DNA from: Pseudomonadota bacterium
GTDB lineage: Bacteria; Pseudomonadota; Gammaproteobacteria; Xanthomonadales; Xanthomonadaceae
Assembly: GCA_023395465.1 (NCBI GenBank)
Contig: JAEWZE010000048.1
Span: 120,488-184,487 of the forward strand
DNA length: 64,000 bases
Reading direction: 5' to 3'
Of the stretch, positions 1-9,268 are shown one piece after another; positions within the stretch are counted from its first letter, which is position 1, and each line of letters begins with the position of its first letter. The position numbers and the translations under genes are program-made. Below the pieces are notes generated by a model. It was not told the DNA's origin, searched no databases, and worked only from the letters and a program-made list of their open reading frames with translations.

Positions 1-2
1 AG

Positions 3-1151
3 AACCAGCCGGGCGACCTGCAGGAGCTGATCAAGAAGGTCAGCAAGGCCCCGCTGTTCGGCGCGGCGTTCGCGCAGGTACTCCGCAACATCTACCGCGG
101 CACGCTCTCCTACGGCAGCGACTACTGCGACGCGGCCGAAGGCCTTGCGCTGGCGTACCCGACCGCGCTCGAGGATCTCGGAATGCCGCCCGAGGACATC
201 CTCGCCGGCGCGGTGGAGCAGCGCTGGGTCGTGATCGAGCCCGGCTCGGATCGCAAGGTGACCGAGCGCAGCTTCCCGGACGGAAGCCGTCGCAAGTGCG
301 TGCTGCTGGGCGGAGACGTCGGCGCGGCGTGGGATGCCCTGCGCAGCCAGTACCCGGAGGTGCTGGAGAAGCGCGAGAAGCCAGCGCCTGAGCAGCCGCC
401 GGCACCGGCCAGCGCGCCGGCCGAACCGCGTCCTGCGCCGGCCAGTCCCCAGCCTGCACCCGGGTCGCGTGGGGCACCCCAGCGCCCGTCCCAGCAGCAG
501 CGCCAGGAGCCAGCCAAGCCGCAGGTGCAACGCCAGCAGCAGCAGCGCCAGCAGCAGCGCGAGCAGCAGCCCCTGCAGCAGCGCCCGGCCCCGTCCGCGC
601 CCGTCCAGTCCGGTGCTCCGCGCCTGTCACCCACGGCGAACCAGACGCCCACGGCACCGCCGCCGCCGACGGAGGAGCAGCAGAAGCGTCTGCTCAAGCA
701 CCCGGTGGTCGGGGCACAGAGCGCATCGACCCCGAAGCCATCGGCAAGTGCGGCGGCCCCGATCGCCCCGACCCCCGCGCCGAAGGAGAGCGGATCGCCC
801 ATCGCCTGCGCACTGATTTCCGAGCTGACCCCGGAGCTTGTTGCGCGCATCAACGCCACCTTCGTGCTGGTGGCCGAGACGATGGTGATGCGCAGCGACA
901 AGTACGACCTGGGCCGCGCCGACGATCTCAAGGCGGTCATGCGCGTGCTGGTGGAGGACGCCGGCGTCCGCGTCGGACCGCTGCTCACCGCGCTGACCAC
1001 GGAGTCGAACCCCGCCGTGCTGCTCAAGCTGCCGGCAAGCAAGACCATCAGGGAGATCAAGACGGTGAAGATGAACCCGGACTACCAGCGCCCCGACTGG
1101 CTGACGGCAAAGCTCGACCAGGCGCGGGCGAAGCTGGGGGCCGGCGCGTGA
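3..1151 (+). CDS. traI: MOBH relaxase TraI, C-terminal part (5' end outside window)
   Basis: The frame is open from the first base, so only the C-terminal ~380 residues are present. Residues before about 90 look globular. Then comes a long Pro/Gln/Ala-rich linker (bases ~385-720) made of CAG/CCG-type codons, and a compact C-terminal domain of about 110 residues ending in GAGA. A linker followed by a small C-terminal domain is the layout of TraI_2-type (MOBH) relaxases of SXT-like and PFGI-like elements. The catalytic histidine/HD region would lie upstream and cannot be checked. The stop overlaps the GTG of the coupling-protein gene, as in traI-traD pairs of this family. Assignment rests on this linkage plus domain layout. 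Confidence 0.7.
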   Translation, partial: NQPGDLQELIKKVSKAPLFGAAFAQVLRNIYRGTLSYGSDYCDAAEGLALAYPTALEDLGMPPEDILAGAVEQRWVVIEPGSDRKVTERSFPDGSRRKCVLLGGDVGAAWDALRSQYPEVLEKREKPAPEQPPAPASAPAEPRPAPASPQPAPGSRGAPQRPSQQQRQEPAKPQVQRQQQQRQQQREQQPLQQRPAPSAPVQSGAPRLSPTANQTPTAPPPPTEEQQKRLLKHPVVGAQSASTPKPSASAAAPIAPTPAPKESGSPIACALISELTPELVARINATFVLVAETMVMRSDKYDLGRADDLKAVMRVLVEDAGVRVGPLLTALTTESNPAVLLKLPASKTIREIKTVKMNPDYQRPDWLTAKLDQARAKLGAGA

Positions 1152-3007
1152 CCGACCTGACTCGCTACGAAGATCCGTTCCGTCCGCCCCATGAGAAATG
1201 GGCAGTCGCAACGTGGGCCGTGAGCGGCCTGGCATCGATCGGACTGTACTTCTGGAGCCTGTATCCGGCCCCGATCTTCCTTGGCTTCGCCGCGCTGTGC
1301 ATGGTCATGGCGTGCCTGCGCCTGATGCCGGTGATGGAGTTGACGGCACGCGCGCGCGCCATGCGCGGCATGGACAAGAGCTTCATCAGCCGCAAGGAAC
1401 TGATCGAGATCGCGCGCAAGGAGCCGGACACGCTGGTGCTCGGCTACGGCTTCTCGTGGACGCAGAAGCACGCCCAGCTCGCGCACACCTTGCGCCAGCA
1501 CGATCCCGAGCGCCTGGTGCCGCGCGACACCAAGATGGTCGGCCACCGCTGGATCCACGGCCTGGGGCTGGAGGACGAGAAGGTGGTTCGCATGCCCTTC
1601 GCCCACGCGGGCGTCCACACCATCATCATCGGCACCACCGGTGCGGGTAAGACCCGAATGTTCGACATGCTGATCGCGCAGTACATCGCGGCCGGCTACA
1701 GCGTGATCATCCTCGACCCGAAGGGCGACCAGGACATGTGCGACTCGGCGCGCGCCGGCGCCAGGGAACTCAAGGACGAGGACATCGTCTACTTCCACCC
1801 GGCGTTCCCCGAACGCTCGCACCGCATCGACCCGCTGGCCAACTTCAACCGCCCGACGGAGTTGGCCACCCGCATCGCCAGCCTGATCGCGTCCGAGTCC
1901 AACTCGGACCCGTTTACCGCATTCTCGATGATGGCCCTCAACAAGCTGGCCGAAGGGCTGCTCTTCGTTCATGCCCGCCCGTCGCTGGTGCTCCTGCGCC
2001 GGATGCTCGAGAACGGCATGACGGGGTTGCTGATCAAGGTCCTCGAGACGCACTTCGAGAACGTCCGCCCCTCGCGGGACAGCGCGGGGCGCGAGCTTCC
2101 GCATGGCTGGACGTCTGAATCCCGCCCCTACCTGGCCAGCGCCAAGATCAAGTCGGAAGACGACAAGGCCACGGCGATGATCCAGTATTACCGGGACCAC
2201 ATCGTCGCCTACCACCCGAACCCCATCGTGGAAGGTCTGATCTCGAGCTTCGAGCACGACTCGACCCACTTCGGGAAGATGGTGACCTCGCTGATGCCGG
2301 TGCTGATCATGCTCACTTCCGGAGCCATGGGCGGGCTGCTCTCTCCCGACTACGAGGACCCGGATGACGAGCGGCCGATCACCAATTTCAAGAAGGTCAC
2401 CCAGTCCGGTCGCTGCTGCTACATCGGCCTGGACTCGCTCTCGGACTCCATGGTGGCGTCCTGTATCGGCGCACTGTTCCTGTCCGACATCACCGCGGTC
2501 GCCGGCGACCGCTACAATTTCGGAGAGACGGGCCCGGACGCGGCCAAGCCGCCCAAGATCGCTGTGTTCGTCGACGAGGTGGCCGAGATCATGAACGCTC
2601 CGCTCGTGCAGCTGCTCAACAAGGGCCGCGGCGCAGGATTCACCATGTACCTGGCCACGCAGGCCGTTTCGGACATCACCGTGCGGCTCGGGTCGGTCGA
2701 CCACACCTATCAGGCGCTCGGCAACACGAACAACCTGATCGCGCTGCGCTGCAACGATTACGGCACCCAGGAGTACATCTCGCAGCAGCTCGGGGAGGTG
2801 TCGGTAGCCTCGGTCAGCATCACCCAGGCGTCCAGCACGGACGCGGACAACCCATTGAACTTCCGAGGGTCTGTGGCCGAGAAGCTGGAGCGCGAGGACA
2901 AGCCGTTGCTGTCCCCCGACATCCTCGGCAGCCTGCCGGACCTGGAGGGGGTGGCGAAAATCTCAGGCGGGCGCGTCATAAAATGGCGCACCCCCATCCT
3001 GACATGA
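1148..3007 (+). CDS. traD: Type IV coupling protein TraD (VirD4/TraG class)
   Basis: A 619-residue inner-membrane ATPase that links the relaxosome to the secretion channel. Two membrane segments lie near the N-terminus (about residues 20-60). Walker A is GTTGAGKT at residues 162-169. A Walker B-like FVDEVAEIM sits near residue 475, just before a Gln/Arg-rich RecA-type motif region (LNKGRGAGF, LATQAVSDI). Length and motif order match the SXT/IncA/C TraD group. The start is GTG in a GTGA overlap with the relaxase stop, so the two are translationally coupled. Nothing looks damaged. Confidence 0.93.
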   Translation: MTDLTRYEDPFRPPHEKWAVATWAVSGLASIGLYFWSLYPAPIFLGFAALCMVMACLRLMPVMELTARARAMRGMDKSFISRKELIEIARKEPDTLVLGYGFSWTQKHAQLAHTLRQHDPERLVPRDTKMVGHRWIHGLGLEDEKVVRMPFAHAGVHTIIIGTTGAGKTRMFDMLIAQYIAAGYSVIILDPKGDQDMCDSARAGARELKDEDIVYFHPAFPERSHRIDPLANFNRPTELATRIASLIASESNSDPFTAFSMMALNKLAEGLLFVHARPSLVLLRRMLENGMTGLLIKVLETHFENVRPSRDSAGRELPHGWTSESRPYLASAKIKSEDDKATAMIQYYRDHIVAYHPNPIVEGLISSFEHDSTHFGKMVTSLMPVLIMLTSGAMGGLLSPDYEDPDDERPITNFKKVTQSGRCCYIGLDSLSDSMVASCIGALFLSDITAVAGDRYNFGETGPDAAKPPKIAVFVDEVAEIMNAPLVQLLNKGRGAGFTMYLATQAVSDITVRLGSVDHTYQALGNTNNLIALRCNDYGTQEYISQQLGEVSVASVSITQASSTDADNPLNFRGSVAEKLEREDKPLLSPDILGSLPDLEGVAKISGGRVIKWRTPILT

Positions 3008-3049
3008 TCGCCCCCGCTTGCCTGAGCCCGGCCGGGAAAAGGAACCTGC

Positions 3050-3634
3050 TTGACCTTCATCTTCAGCCACTACCGGTCCCCGGACCGACTGCTCGACCAC
3101 ACGTTGGGCCAGATGGAGTTCCCGCTGAAGATGGGCGCGATCTTCCGCGCCGAACCGCAGCTGCGCGAGCTGGCAGAGCGACTCGTCTGGCGCTTGAGCG
3201 CGGAGGTCGAACTGCCAACGTTGGCAGAGCGCCATCACCACCTCGTTGACGAGTGCTTGGCCAAGGCCTACGAGTGGTACTCGGAGTCGCCGATCCGCCA
3301 GCGCATGTCGCATCGGGAGCAGCGCACCGCTTTCGCGGCCGGTCTGTTCCAGCCCCTGATGAACCTGCCATTCCTCACGATCACGGTCGATGGAGCGGAG
3401 TGGGACTTCATCACCGGGCCGGACCTGTCCGAGTGCATTGCGCGCGGCCAGGTGGTGGCCTCTTGCGAGCGGCTGGATGACCCAACCGGCGACTTCAGCA
3501 ACGCGACGGTGCGCATGATGGTGCTCACCCGTCTATACCCGGATGGCGGGCACCTGCTGCTCGACATCGATGTCAATCAGGTTTACTGGCCTCCCGCGTG
3601 GATGGATCCGATGAACCTGCCTGCGGAGAACTGA
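3050..3634 (+). CDS. Conserved-looking protein of unknown function next to traD
   Basis: A 194-residue soluble protein with no signal peptide or membrane segment. I do not recognise the family. It is rich in Leu/Glu/Arg helices in the first half and has a beta-rich second half with several Trp/Tyr residues (VYWPPAWMDP near the end). The start is TTG, chosen because AAAAGGAA ends five bases upstream and no ATG/GTG gives a better site. It begins 43 bp after traD and is followed at once (1 bp) by the DUF4400 gene, so it is probably co-transcribed with traI-traD and may help coupling or mating-pair function. Confidence 0.7.
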   Translation: MTFIFSHYRSPDRLLDHTLGQMEFPLKMGAIFRAEPQLRELAERLVWRLSAEVELPTLAERHHHLVDECLAKAYEWYSESPIRQRMSHREQRTAFAAGLFQPLMNLPFLTITVDGAEWDFITGPDLSECIARGQVVASCERLDDPTGDFSNATVRMMVLTRLYPDGGHLLLDIDVNQVYWPPAWMDPMNLPAEN

Positions 3635-3635
3635 G

Positions 3636-4271
3636 ATGTTCGGTGCGACCTGGTACAAGGCCCTCGTGATCGTCGGGGTCTACGTGACCTTCTACATGCT
3701 CCTGATCGGCGAGGACTACCTCAACCGGATGGTGGAGCGCGAGAGCGCCATCAACCGTCAATACTTCACGACCGAGGTGGTCGACCAATCCGAGGCACGC
3801 GCGACGCGCTGGTTCACCAAGACCTTCGTGGACACTGGCGTGATGGCCCACTCCTTCGACATGTTCATCCCGACGCAGGAGGAGATCGATCGGACGCCTA
3901 CGCTTGACCCCGAGTTCGGGCAACCGATCTTCGGCTGGTTCGAGCGCCGCGTGCGCGCGTGGTGGACCCTGGTCTGGTCCTCATTCACCCGCGCGTCGTC
4001 CCTGCTGATCTGGCTGCCGCTTGTTCCGCTTTTCATCGTCCCATGGGCCGTGGATGGCTGGACCCAGCGACAGCGCCGCAAGCACACCTTCGAGATCGCC
4101 AGCGCGACGCGGCAGCACATGTCCATCATGGCGCTCACCGCCATCCCGCTGCTGCTGGCGGCGGTCATTACCTCGCCGGTCCTCCTGCACCCGATGTTCG
4201 CCCCCCTGATGCTGTTGGCCAGCGGCGCGCTGATCTACGCGGTCATGTCGAACTTCATGAAGCGCGCCTAG
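3636..4271 (+). CDS. DUF4400-like integral membrane protein
   Basis: A 211-residue protein with an N-terminal transmembrane helix (about 8-27), a periplasmic stretch, a second helix at about 117-140, a basic cytoplasmic loop (TQRQRRKH) and a final helical pair (about 165-205). This arrangement, and its position after traD, fits the DUF4400 proteins encoded at the same spot in SXT/R391-type elements. The role in transfer is not established. Start ATG lies directly after the upstream stop. Confidence 0.7.
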   Translation: MFGATWYKALVIVGVYVTFYMLLIGEDYLNRMVERESAINRQYFTTEVVDQSEARATRWFTKTFVDTGVMAHSFDMFIPTQEEIDRTPTLDPEFGQPIFGWFERRVRAWWTLVWSSFTRASSLLIWLPLVPLFIVPWAVDGWTQRQRRKHTFEIASATRQHMSIMALTAIPLLLAAVITSPVLLHPMFAPLMLLASGALIYAVMSNFMKRA

Positions 4272-4751
4272 CCCAGCCGGCGTAGGCAGCCGGGATCGTG
4301 CCTTCGCCTGCAAAGCACGGTCCGCGCGGGCTGAAAGGGCAGGGGTCCTGCTGGCCTGCTTTGGCTTCGGTGAGAGCTGACCCGCCTTGATCCAAGAAGT
4401 CCGGGCGGGACACGCCGATTGAGCGCCCAGCGACGAGCGCCAAGCGACCAAAGGTCGGCTTACCTGCGCAGCCTGTCGGCTGGTCGCCGATGCCGCCGCG
4501 CACAGACTTTCGGCAGAGCAACGGCTGCGCAACCACCAGCAACGCCCTATTGGCTACGCCGGCCGCGCGCAGCGTGAATCGGATAGCATCCAGCCAGGGG
4601 GATCCTGGCTGTGCCACGCACGCCGGGTGTTGCGCAACCGCAACTTTCGCAGCTGCGGCAGCCCTCCATAGTTTCCATCGCCACCCGGTTCTCGGGTGGT
4701 GGTTGGAGCGCTCGCGACCGAGTTCCATCCACAACCGCAACAGGGGGATTT
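4272..4751 (+). other. 480-bp non-coding gap after the relaxase operon
   Basis: No reading frame here has a plausible start site and protein-like composition. The sequence contains scattered short inverted repeats, for example CACCCGG/CCGGGTG-like arms near 4682-4698 and GCAACCGC/GCGGCAGC around 4634-4662, and an AACTTTC motif that also occurs before 28113 and 50444. A promoter for the small membrane protein at 4752 is expected here, but I cannot fix its -10 and -35. Confidence 0.4.
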
Positions 4752-5081
4752 ATGACGATCGACGTGAACGAAATGGCGGCCCAGCAGGTCCAGCTGGACC
4801 GCGCCAAGGAGCAGGCCGTGCTCAACCAGCATGGCGGTACCGTTAAGGCCATCAAGGTCCTGCGCATCCTTGGCTGGCTGTGCGCCCTGGTGCCCATCAT
4901 CGGCATCATCGGCATCGGCTTGTTGGCAGGCTTCATCCCGTTGGTGGGTTTCATCTACCTGGCCACGCAGGGTGCGCCGCGCTACGCGGTGAAGCAGATC
5001 CTGATCAGCTTCCTTGCCGGCGCCGCCGCCACGATCGCCTGGTTGATCGTCAACGGTATCGTCGTCGCGATGTTCGGCTGA
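4752..5081 (+). CDS. Small inner-membrane protein, two helices
   Basis: A 109-residue protein. Residues 1-38 form a charged amphipathic head (MAAQQVQLDRAKEQAVLNQH). Two hydrophobic spans follow, about 40-70 (rich in Ile/Gly) and 83-108. ATG at 4752 follows CAGGGGG five bases upstream. No family recognised. It stands alone between the relaxase operon and the lipoprotein gene and could be an exclusion or accessory protein, but nothing in the sequence proves this. Confidence 0.65.
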   Translation: MTIDVNEMAAQQVQLDRAKEQAVLNQHGGTVKAIKVLRILGWLCALVPIIGIIGIGLLAGFIPLVGFIYLATQGAPRYAVKQILISFLAGAAATIAWLIVNGIVVAMFG

Positions 5082-5159
5082 TGCAGGCAGCCGGGGCGGC
5101 AGCCGTCGCCCCGGCACGGAATTCACTCGAGGTGTAACGCGCCTCGCGCATGGGGAACG

Positions 5160-5894
5160 ATGATGGTCAAGCTCAGATGGCTGCTTGCGGCTGCCCTGGT
5201 GCCGGCGCTGGCTGCCTGCACGATGTCGCAAACCCGTAATGGAGTCGATTTCGGCTGGCTTGAGCCCGGGATCACAGTGGAGCAGTTCAAGACCGCCAAC
5301 GGCTCCGCTCGTATCCGAAAGCACCTGGACGGTACGTGGGGGCTGTACTTTGGCAACAAGCTTGCTCAGTACAAGATGGGTCGGTTTGCCAACGTTCGAC
5401 TGATCGAGTCACACGAGGCGCCGGGCAAGACGGCAGCTCTCCTCGAGTTCCGCCAGAACGATGGCTGCACGTCCTATGAGCTGCTGACGATCACGAATAA
5501 CAATGTTGGTCGCCACACGCTCAGGCCTGGGTGCAACGTCGGCGTCGAGGTGGGCCTCCAAGGCGACCAGATGATCGTGCGCGAAGCCGTCGAGGGCTTG
5601 GCCCGGTTCTGGATCTGGTCGCCCCAAGGTGTGGTGCAGGGTCGGGAGAAGCCTGCGGCCCGAACCATTGCAACCGTGCCGCCGCCCGCCCAGGCACCGC
5701 GCCCTGCTGCACGCCAACAGGTGCCGCAGCCGCGTACGGCCGCGCCAGCGAGAACAGTCGCGCAACCGCGAAAGCCTGCGCCAGCTGCAGCTCCCGCTCC
5801 CACGCGCAACCGCACCGTCGTGTTGCCTACTGGACCGATCCGAACCGATCCGATCCAGCCGACAACGGTCATCCTCGATCGCCGCGGCGAGTGA
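5160..5894 (+). CDS. Putative outer-membrane lipoprotein
   Basis: A 244-residue protein with a classical lipoprotein signal: basic start (MMVKLR), hydrophobic core, and the lipobox LAAC at residues 17-20. The mature part begins with a globular ~130-residue domain containing three cysteines. The last 70 residues are a Pro/Ala/Arg-rich tail suited to spanning the cell wall. Start is ATG at 5160; the next codon is also ATG. An entry-exclusion or surface role is possible given the conjugative context, but that is inference only. Confidence 0.7.
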   Translation: MMVKLRWLLAAALVPALAACTMSQTRNGVDFGWLEPGITVEQFKTANGSARIRKHLDGTWGLYFGNKLAQYKMGRFANVRLIESHEAPGKTAALLEFRQNDGCTSYELLTITNNNVGRHTLRPGCNVGVEVGLQGDQMIVREAVEGLARFWIWSPQGVVQGREKPAARTIATVPPPAQAPRPAARQQVPQPRTAAPARTVAQPRKPAPAAAPAPTRNRTVVLPTGPIRTDPIQPTTVILDRRGE

Positions 5895-5952
5895 GGGCCG
5901 CATGTGGCCTGCATCGCGCAGGCGCATGCCGGCTACATGAGCAGCGCGGACA

Positions 5953-6348
5953 CTAGGCCTGGCGCTTCCTGGCCGCGACCAGCTCAATGACCCGCCGACA
6001 TCGGTCGGCGTCCATCAGCCCGATGTGGGCTTCGTGCTCCGGCAGCTGCAGCGCGTTGGCGAGCCAGCGGTAAGCGGCGGACCGGGACATCGCGCCGCCG
6101 CACCACAATCCGTCGAGCGCGTGGTGCGCACGCGATCGCCAGTGGCGCGTTTCGGCATCGGCCAGTTCTCCAAGCGGCCTAGTTGTCCCCGCGTAACAGC
6201 GGATGTAGGCGTCGCAGGGGGTGCATTTCCACGCCGGTCCCCAGTCAGCCGGATAGGGGTAGCCAGGATGTGAGGCGCGCAGCAGCTCCGCTGGGTGCCC
6301 GCAGTATTGGCACGTCACAGGGACTTCGGCAGGCCCGCGGATGATCAC
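5953..6348 (-). CDS. DUF3268-type zinc-finger protein
   Basis: About 131 residues if started at the GTG at 6348. The frame stays open to 6609, but the upstream part is Ser/Arg-rich, crosses a strong hairpin and does not look coded. The N-terminal motif CQYCGHPAELL and a second KCTPCDAYIRCY form a Cys-x2-Cys / Cys-x2-Cys finger. They are followed by the tract GTTRPLGELADAETRHWR, typical of DUF3268 proteins found in phages and ICEs. Function unknown; nucleic-acid binding is likely. It lies downstream of the helicase gene on the same strand. Confidence 0.65.
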   Translation of the reverse strand: MIIRGPAEVPVTCQYCGHPAELLRASHPGYPYPADWGPAWKCTPCDAYIRCYAGTTRPLGELADAETRHWRSRAHHALDGLWCGGAMSRSAAYRWLANALQLPEHEAHIGLMDADRCRRVIELVAARKRQA

Positions 6349-6567
6349 CGCGCCGCCATCCCGCCTGCCGGAGCCGCTAGTGCGTTCAGGGAGTTCACGT
6401 AGCTGGTCATCAAGGCGCTGTCGTCCACGCGAGGATAACGGCACGCGCGCGAACCTGCAGCTGCTCGATAGGCGTTGAGCGAACGCAAGGACCGACCGCA
6501 AGAGCGGGTGTTGCCAGGACGGTGAAGTGCTTGCACAGGCGCCCATGCGCGCTCGTGCCAGACGGTC

Positions 6568-6599
6568 AGCAGAGGGTCCGTCTCCCCGGACCCTCTGCT
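6568..6599. other. Perfect 13-bp hairpin downstream of the helicase gene
   Basis: Arms AGCAGAGGGTCCG (6568-6580) and CGGACCCTCTGCT (6587-6599) flank a six-base loop. It sits 17 bp after the stop of the minus-strand helicase gene. There is no T-run on the minus-strand side, so it is not a classical intrinsic terminator for that gene; it may protect the 3' end or act as a weak terminator in the plus direction (TTTAT follows). Confidence 0.6.
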
Positions 6600-6615
6600 T
6601 TATCCGCATGGATGC

Positions 6616-8388
6616 TCAGGCGACGTCGGCGAGCAGATCGGAGCCGAGCAGGCGCGACTCGCGCAGGAACTTCGAAGCCCCGCGCTCGAGGTTGTACGAC
6701 AAGGTGAGGTCGGCCTTCGCGCGCGTGATGCCTACATAGAGCAGTCGGCGCTCCTCCTCCATGTCCGAACCGTCGCGAACGGACGGCAAGGTGCCGTCCT
6801 CGACGCCCATCAGCCAGACGTGGTCGAACTCCAGGCCTTTCGATGCGTGCATCGTCAGCAAGGATGCGCCCTTGGTCTCGCGCTTCTTCCCGTGGGCCAT
6901 GCTCTTGAGCCGCTGGCCAAGGGAGCCCTTCATGCTGCCGATGCTTTCGGCGGCCTGGGCCAGGCGCTTCCCGGCCTCGGCGTGGTCGGCCCCGCGCCAC
7001 GGGTAGATCTTGTGGATGGCCAACGCCATGCCGTTGAGTGCGAGCGGCAGGCCGCCGGCGGACGTGCCGAGCCGATCCCACTGGCGGACCTGGGTTTGCA
7101 GGTGCGTGAGTAGCTGGCGGTCATTGCCCGAGCAGCTGCGCGGCGGCGGCGCGCCCAGGAAGCGGTCCAGCGAACCTGGCGCATCAAAGCGCACGCGGTC
7201 GCTCAGTTCGTTCAGCACGGCCGGCCGCACCTTGGCGTGCTGCATCAGGTCGCCCAGGCCCATCATGTCGCGGTTGGCCAGCGAGGAGGCCATGGACAGG
7301 AGCATGCCAGGCGCCTTCTGGTCCCAGAAGGACCGGCCACCAGAGCGGGTGTATGGGAAGTCGTCGCTTCCGATGCGGGCTTCGAGCTCGTCCAGCAGCC
7401 CGTTCGTACGCGCGATCACGCACCAGGAATCCGGATCTGCGCTGTCGCGGATTGCCTTGATGATGGCCGAGACCTCGCCCTCCCGGTCGGCGAAGGTGCG
7501 AACGCGCACTTGCCCGGCATCCGGGTTGGACGTCACGAGCTTCTTCGGGACCCGGGCCACGTTGTGCCCGATGAGCACCGCGGCGGGCTTGAGGACATCC
7601 ACGGTGCAGCGAAAGGTGCGATCGAGCGTGACCAGGGCAGCGTTGGTCTCGCGCTGGAAGCGCAGCATGCCTTCGTACCCAAGCGAGCCGCGCCAGCCGT
7701 AGATGGCCTGGTCGTCGTCGCCCACGATGGTCACCTCCACGCCGCGGCGGGCGTGCTCGAGCACCCACTCGAGCTGCATGTTGTCGCTGTCCTGGAACTC
7801 GTCCACCAGCATGAACGCAACGTCCAACGGGGGCACCGTGCCGTTGCGCATGCCGAGCACGGCATCGGTGATGAGGTCGCCGAAGTCGCGGACGCCATTC
7901 TTGGCCTTCTGGCGGGTGTAATGGTCGTAGATCCACGCGGCGGCCGACGCCTCGATGGAAGGCAGTTCGGGATTGATCTCCCGCTGCCATGCCTGGATCT
8001 GCATCTGGACGTCGCCCAGGTCCATGCCATCCGTGCCATGGGGGCAGTCGCCCATCGCGATGCGGATCCACATGGCGGACTTGCCCTCGGTGATGAGGGT
8101 CTTGTGCTGCCCGGCGCGGCGCAGCTGGGCGCCGCACAGGCTATGAAAGGTGCCGGCCTCGATGAGCGACTTGGCCGGCGGGTATTGATCGATGATGCGC
8201 GACTTGAGGGAGGCGGCCGCCTCCGCGGTGAAGGTGACGGCCGCCAGTCGGGCGTTAGGGGTGGAGCGCAGGAGGTTCTCGGCCCGGTGCTTGAGTACCG
8301 TGGTCTTGCCCGCGCCGGGGCAGGCGGCCACCAGCATGTGCCCACGCTGGCTGGCCGCGAGTTCCTGGGCGGGCGAGAGACGACTCAC
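6616..8388 (-). CDS. UvrD/Rep-family superfamily 1 DNA helicase
   Basis: A 590-residue 3'-5' helicase. Motif I is ACPGAGKTT near residues 23-31, motif Ia VTFTAEAA, motif II LVDEFQDS, motif III GDDDQAIYGWRG, motif IV region RTFR, motif V TMHASKGLEFDHVWL and motif VI YVGITRAK. All helicase motifs are intact; at 590 residues it is shorter than chromosomal UvrD (~720) and lacks the usual C-terminal tail. The start is GTG in a GTGA overlap with the upstream gene's stop (8385), so translation is coupled. Mobile-element helicases of this type are thought to help plasmid DNA processing or repair. Confidence 0.92.
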   Translation of the reverse strand: MSRLSPAQELAASQRGHMLVAACPGAGKTTVLKHRAENLLRSTPNARLAAVTFTAEAAASLKSRIIDQYPPAKSLIEAGTFHSLCGAQLRRAGQHKTLITEGKSAMWIRIAMGDCPHGTDGMDLGDVQMQIQAWQREINPELPSIEASAAAWIYDHYTRQKAKNGVRDFGDLITDAVLGMRNGTVPPLDVAFMLVDEFQDSDNMQLEWVLEHARRGVEVTIVGDDDQAIYGWRGSLGYEGMLRFQRETNAALVTLDRTFRCTVDVLKPAAVLIGHNVARVPKKLVTSNPDAGQVRVRTFADREGEVSAIIKAIRDSADPDSWCVIARTNGLLDELEARIGSDDFPYTRSGGRSFWDQKAPGMLLSMASSLANRDMMGLGDLMQHAKVRPAVLNELSDRVRFDAPGSLDRFLGAPPPRSCSGNDRQLLTHLQTQVRQWDRLGTSAGGLPLALNGMALAIHKIYPWRGADHAEAGKRLAQAAESIGSMKGSLGQRLKSMAHGKKRETKGASLLTMHASKGLEFDHVWLMGVEDGTLPSVRDGSDMEEERRLLYVGITRAKADLTLSYNLERGASKFLRESRLLGSDLLADVA

Positions 8389-9119
8389 GCAGCTTCGGCG
8401 ACCTCAGCCGCGGCGCCCGCGCCCGGGCGGGCATCGGCGCGGCCGGCCTGGCGCTCGCGCAGGATGGCGCGGGCTTCGACCCACGACTTGTTGAGGAAGG
8501 TCACCTCGTCCCACAGCAGCCGGCGGAAGTGGTTGATGCGGTCCCACTGGTACTGGGTCGAGCTGATGCCGTTCATCCACAGGTAGTCGAGGGCGCAGTA
8601 GTAGGCGTCCAGGTTGCGGATGACGCGCACGAAGCGGCCCATTCCCTGGGAGTAGATCGGCACGCTGACCTTGAGCGGGTCGGTCGAGGACTTCTCGGGC
8701 AGCTTGTCGATGCCGTCCTTGCGGGCCAGCACGCGCAGTTCCTCGTGGGCTTCCTGCAGCGCCGTCTCGAACTTGTCCATCTTCTCGCTGAAGGCGGCAT
8801 CGAAGCGGGAGGTGACTTCCACCAGGCCGCTGCTGGGCAGCACGCGCTGCAGCAGGTACAGCGAGAGCTGGGCACGCACGCCGAGGCGGTTGAGGTTGCG
8901 GCGCAGCAGGGGCGAGCAGATCTCCAGCTCCTGCTGGATCATGGTGGTCGCGTCGTCCGGCTTCCATTCCTGGATGGACATGCGCAGCGTCGGCTGGCGG
9001 GTACGGTTGGCACGGCGTGCCGGGCGGGTGGCGGCCGGGCCGGCGGCTTCGGTGGCGGCCGCGGCGTCCACGGCGGGCGGGTCGATGACGGCCGCTGCCG
9101 CCTGGTTGTCGATGGTCAC
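8385..9119 (-). CDS. Possible AcaB/DUF1845 (PFL_4669)-like ICE protein
   Basis: A 244-residue protein with an Ala/Pro-rich low-complexity head (residues 1-40) and an all-helical body with many Leu/Arg and aromatic residues (RNLDAYYCALDYLWMNG). The GTG start at 9119 follows GAGGAG nine bases upstream. Body and genomic position resemble the integrating-conjugative-element family typified by PFL_4669, to which the IncC regulator AcaB belongs, but I match this by general likeness only. It is the first gene of the minus-strand pair with the helicase and is divergent from the operator-bearing promoter at 9207. Confidence 0.4.
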   Translation of the reverse strand: MTIDNQAAAAVIDPPAVDAAAATEAAGPAATRPARRANRTRQPTLRMSIQEWKPDDATTMIQQELEICSPLLRRNLNRLGVRAQLSLYLLQRVLPSSGLVEVTSRFDAAFSEKMDKFETALQEAHEELRVLARKDGIDKLPEKSSTDPLKVSVPIYSQGMGRFVRVIRNLDAYYCALDYLWMNGISSTQYQWDRINHFRRLLWDEVTFLNKSWVEARAILRERQAGRADARPGAGAAAEVAEAA

Positions 9120-9206
9120 TAAGGGGCACTCCTCACATGGGATGGCCTGCCACGAGAGAGAGGGCAGGTAGGGCCATGTTCGGAAAGCCGCCGGGACGTT
9201 TGGGGG

Positions 9207-9268
9207 CCAACCGGGCCTGATAGGGGCGCGGTTGCAGGCGGTCGGGCCTGGCCGGGCGCTGCTAAGAT
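9207..9268 (+). promoter_or_regulatory. Shared-operator promoter, copy 1 (drives the 9754-13233 block)
   Basis: An inverted repeat CCAACCGGGCC-N7-GGCGCGGTTGC occupies 9207-9235. The extended -10 TGC-TAAGAT begins 28 nt after the repeat ends (TAAGAT 9263-9268). No TTGACA-like -35 is present, as expected for an activator-dependent promoter. The same layout recurs at 13272, 14341, 30928 and 34188. Transcription would start near 9275 and run into the long structured leader. Confidence 0.65.

Noticed and set aside
480..580. CAG-rich tandem tract resembling a repeat array
   Set aside because: It lies in the relaxase frame and encodes the Gln/Pro/Arg linker; units are irregular and it is not a CRISPR or iteron array.
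4634..4662. Sixth copy of the 29-bp operator
   Set aside because: Length fits and GCAACC is present, but the right arm ends GCAGC rather than GGTT[AG]C and there is no TAnnnT 27 nt downstream.
6349..6609. N-terminal extension of the zinc-finger protein
   Set aside because: It crosses a perfect 13-bp hairpin and is Ser/Arg-rich; zinc-finger families of this type start close to the first Cys pair.
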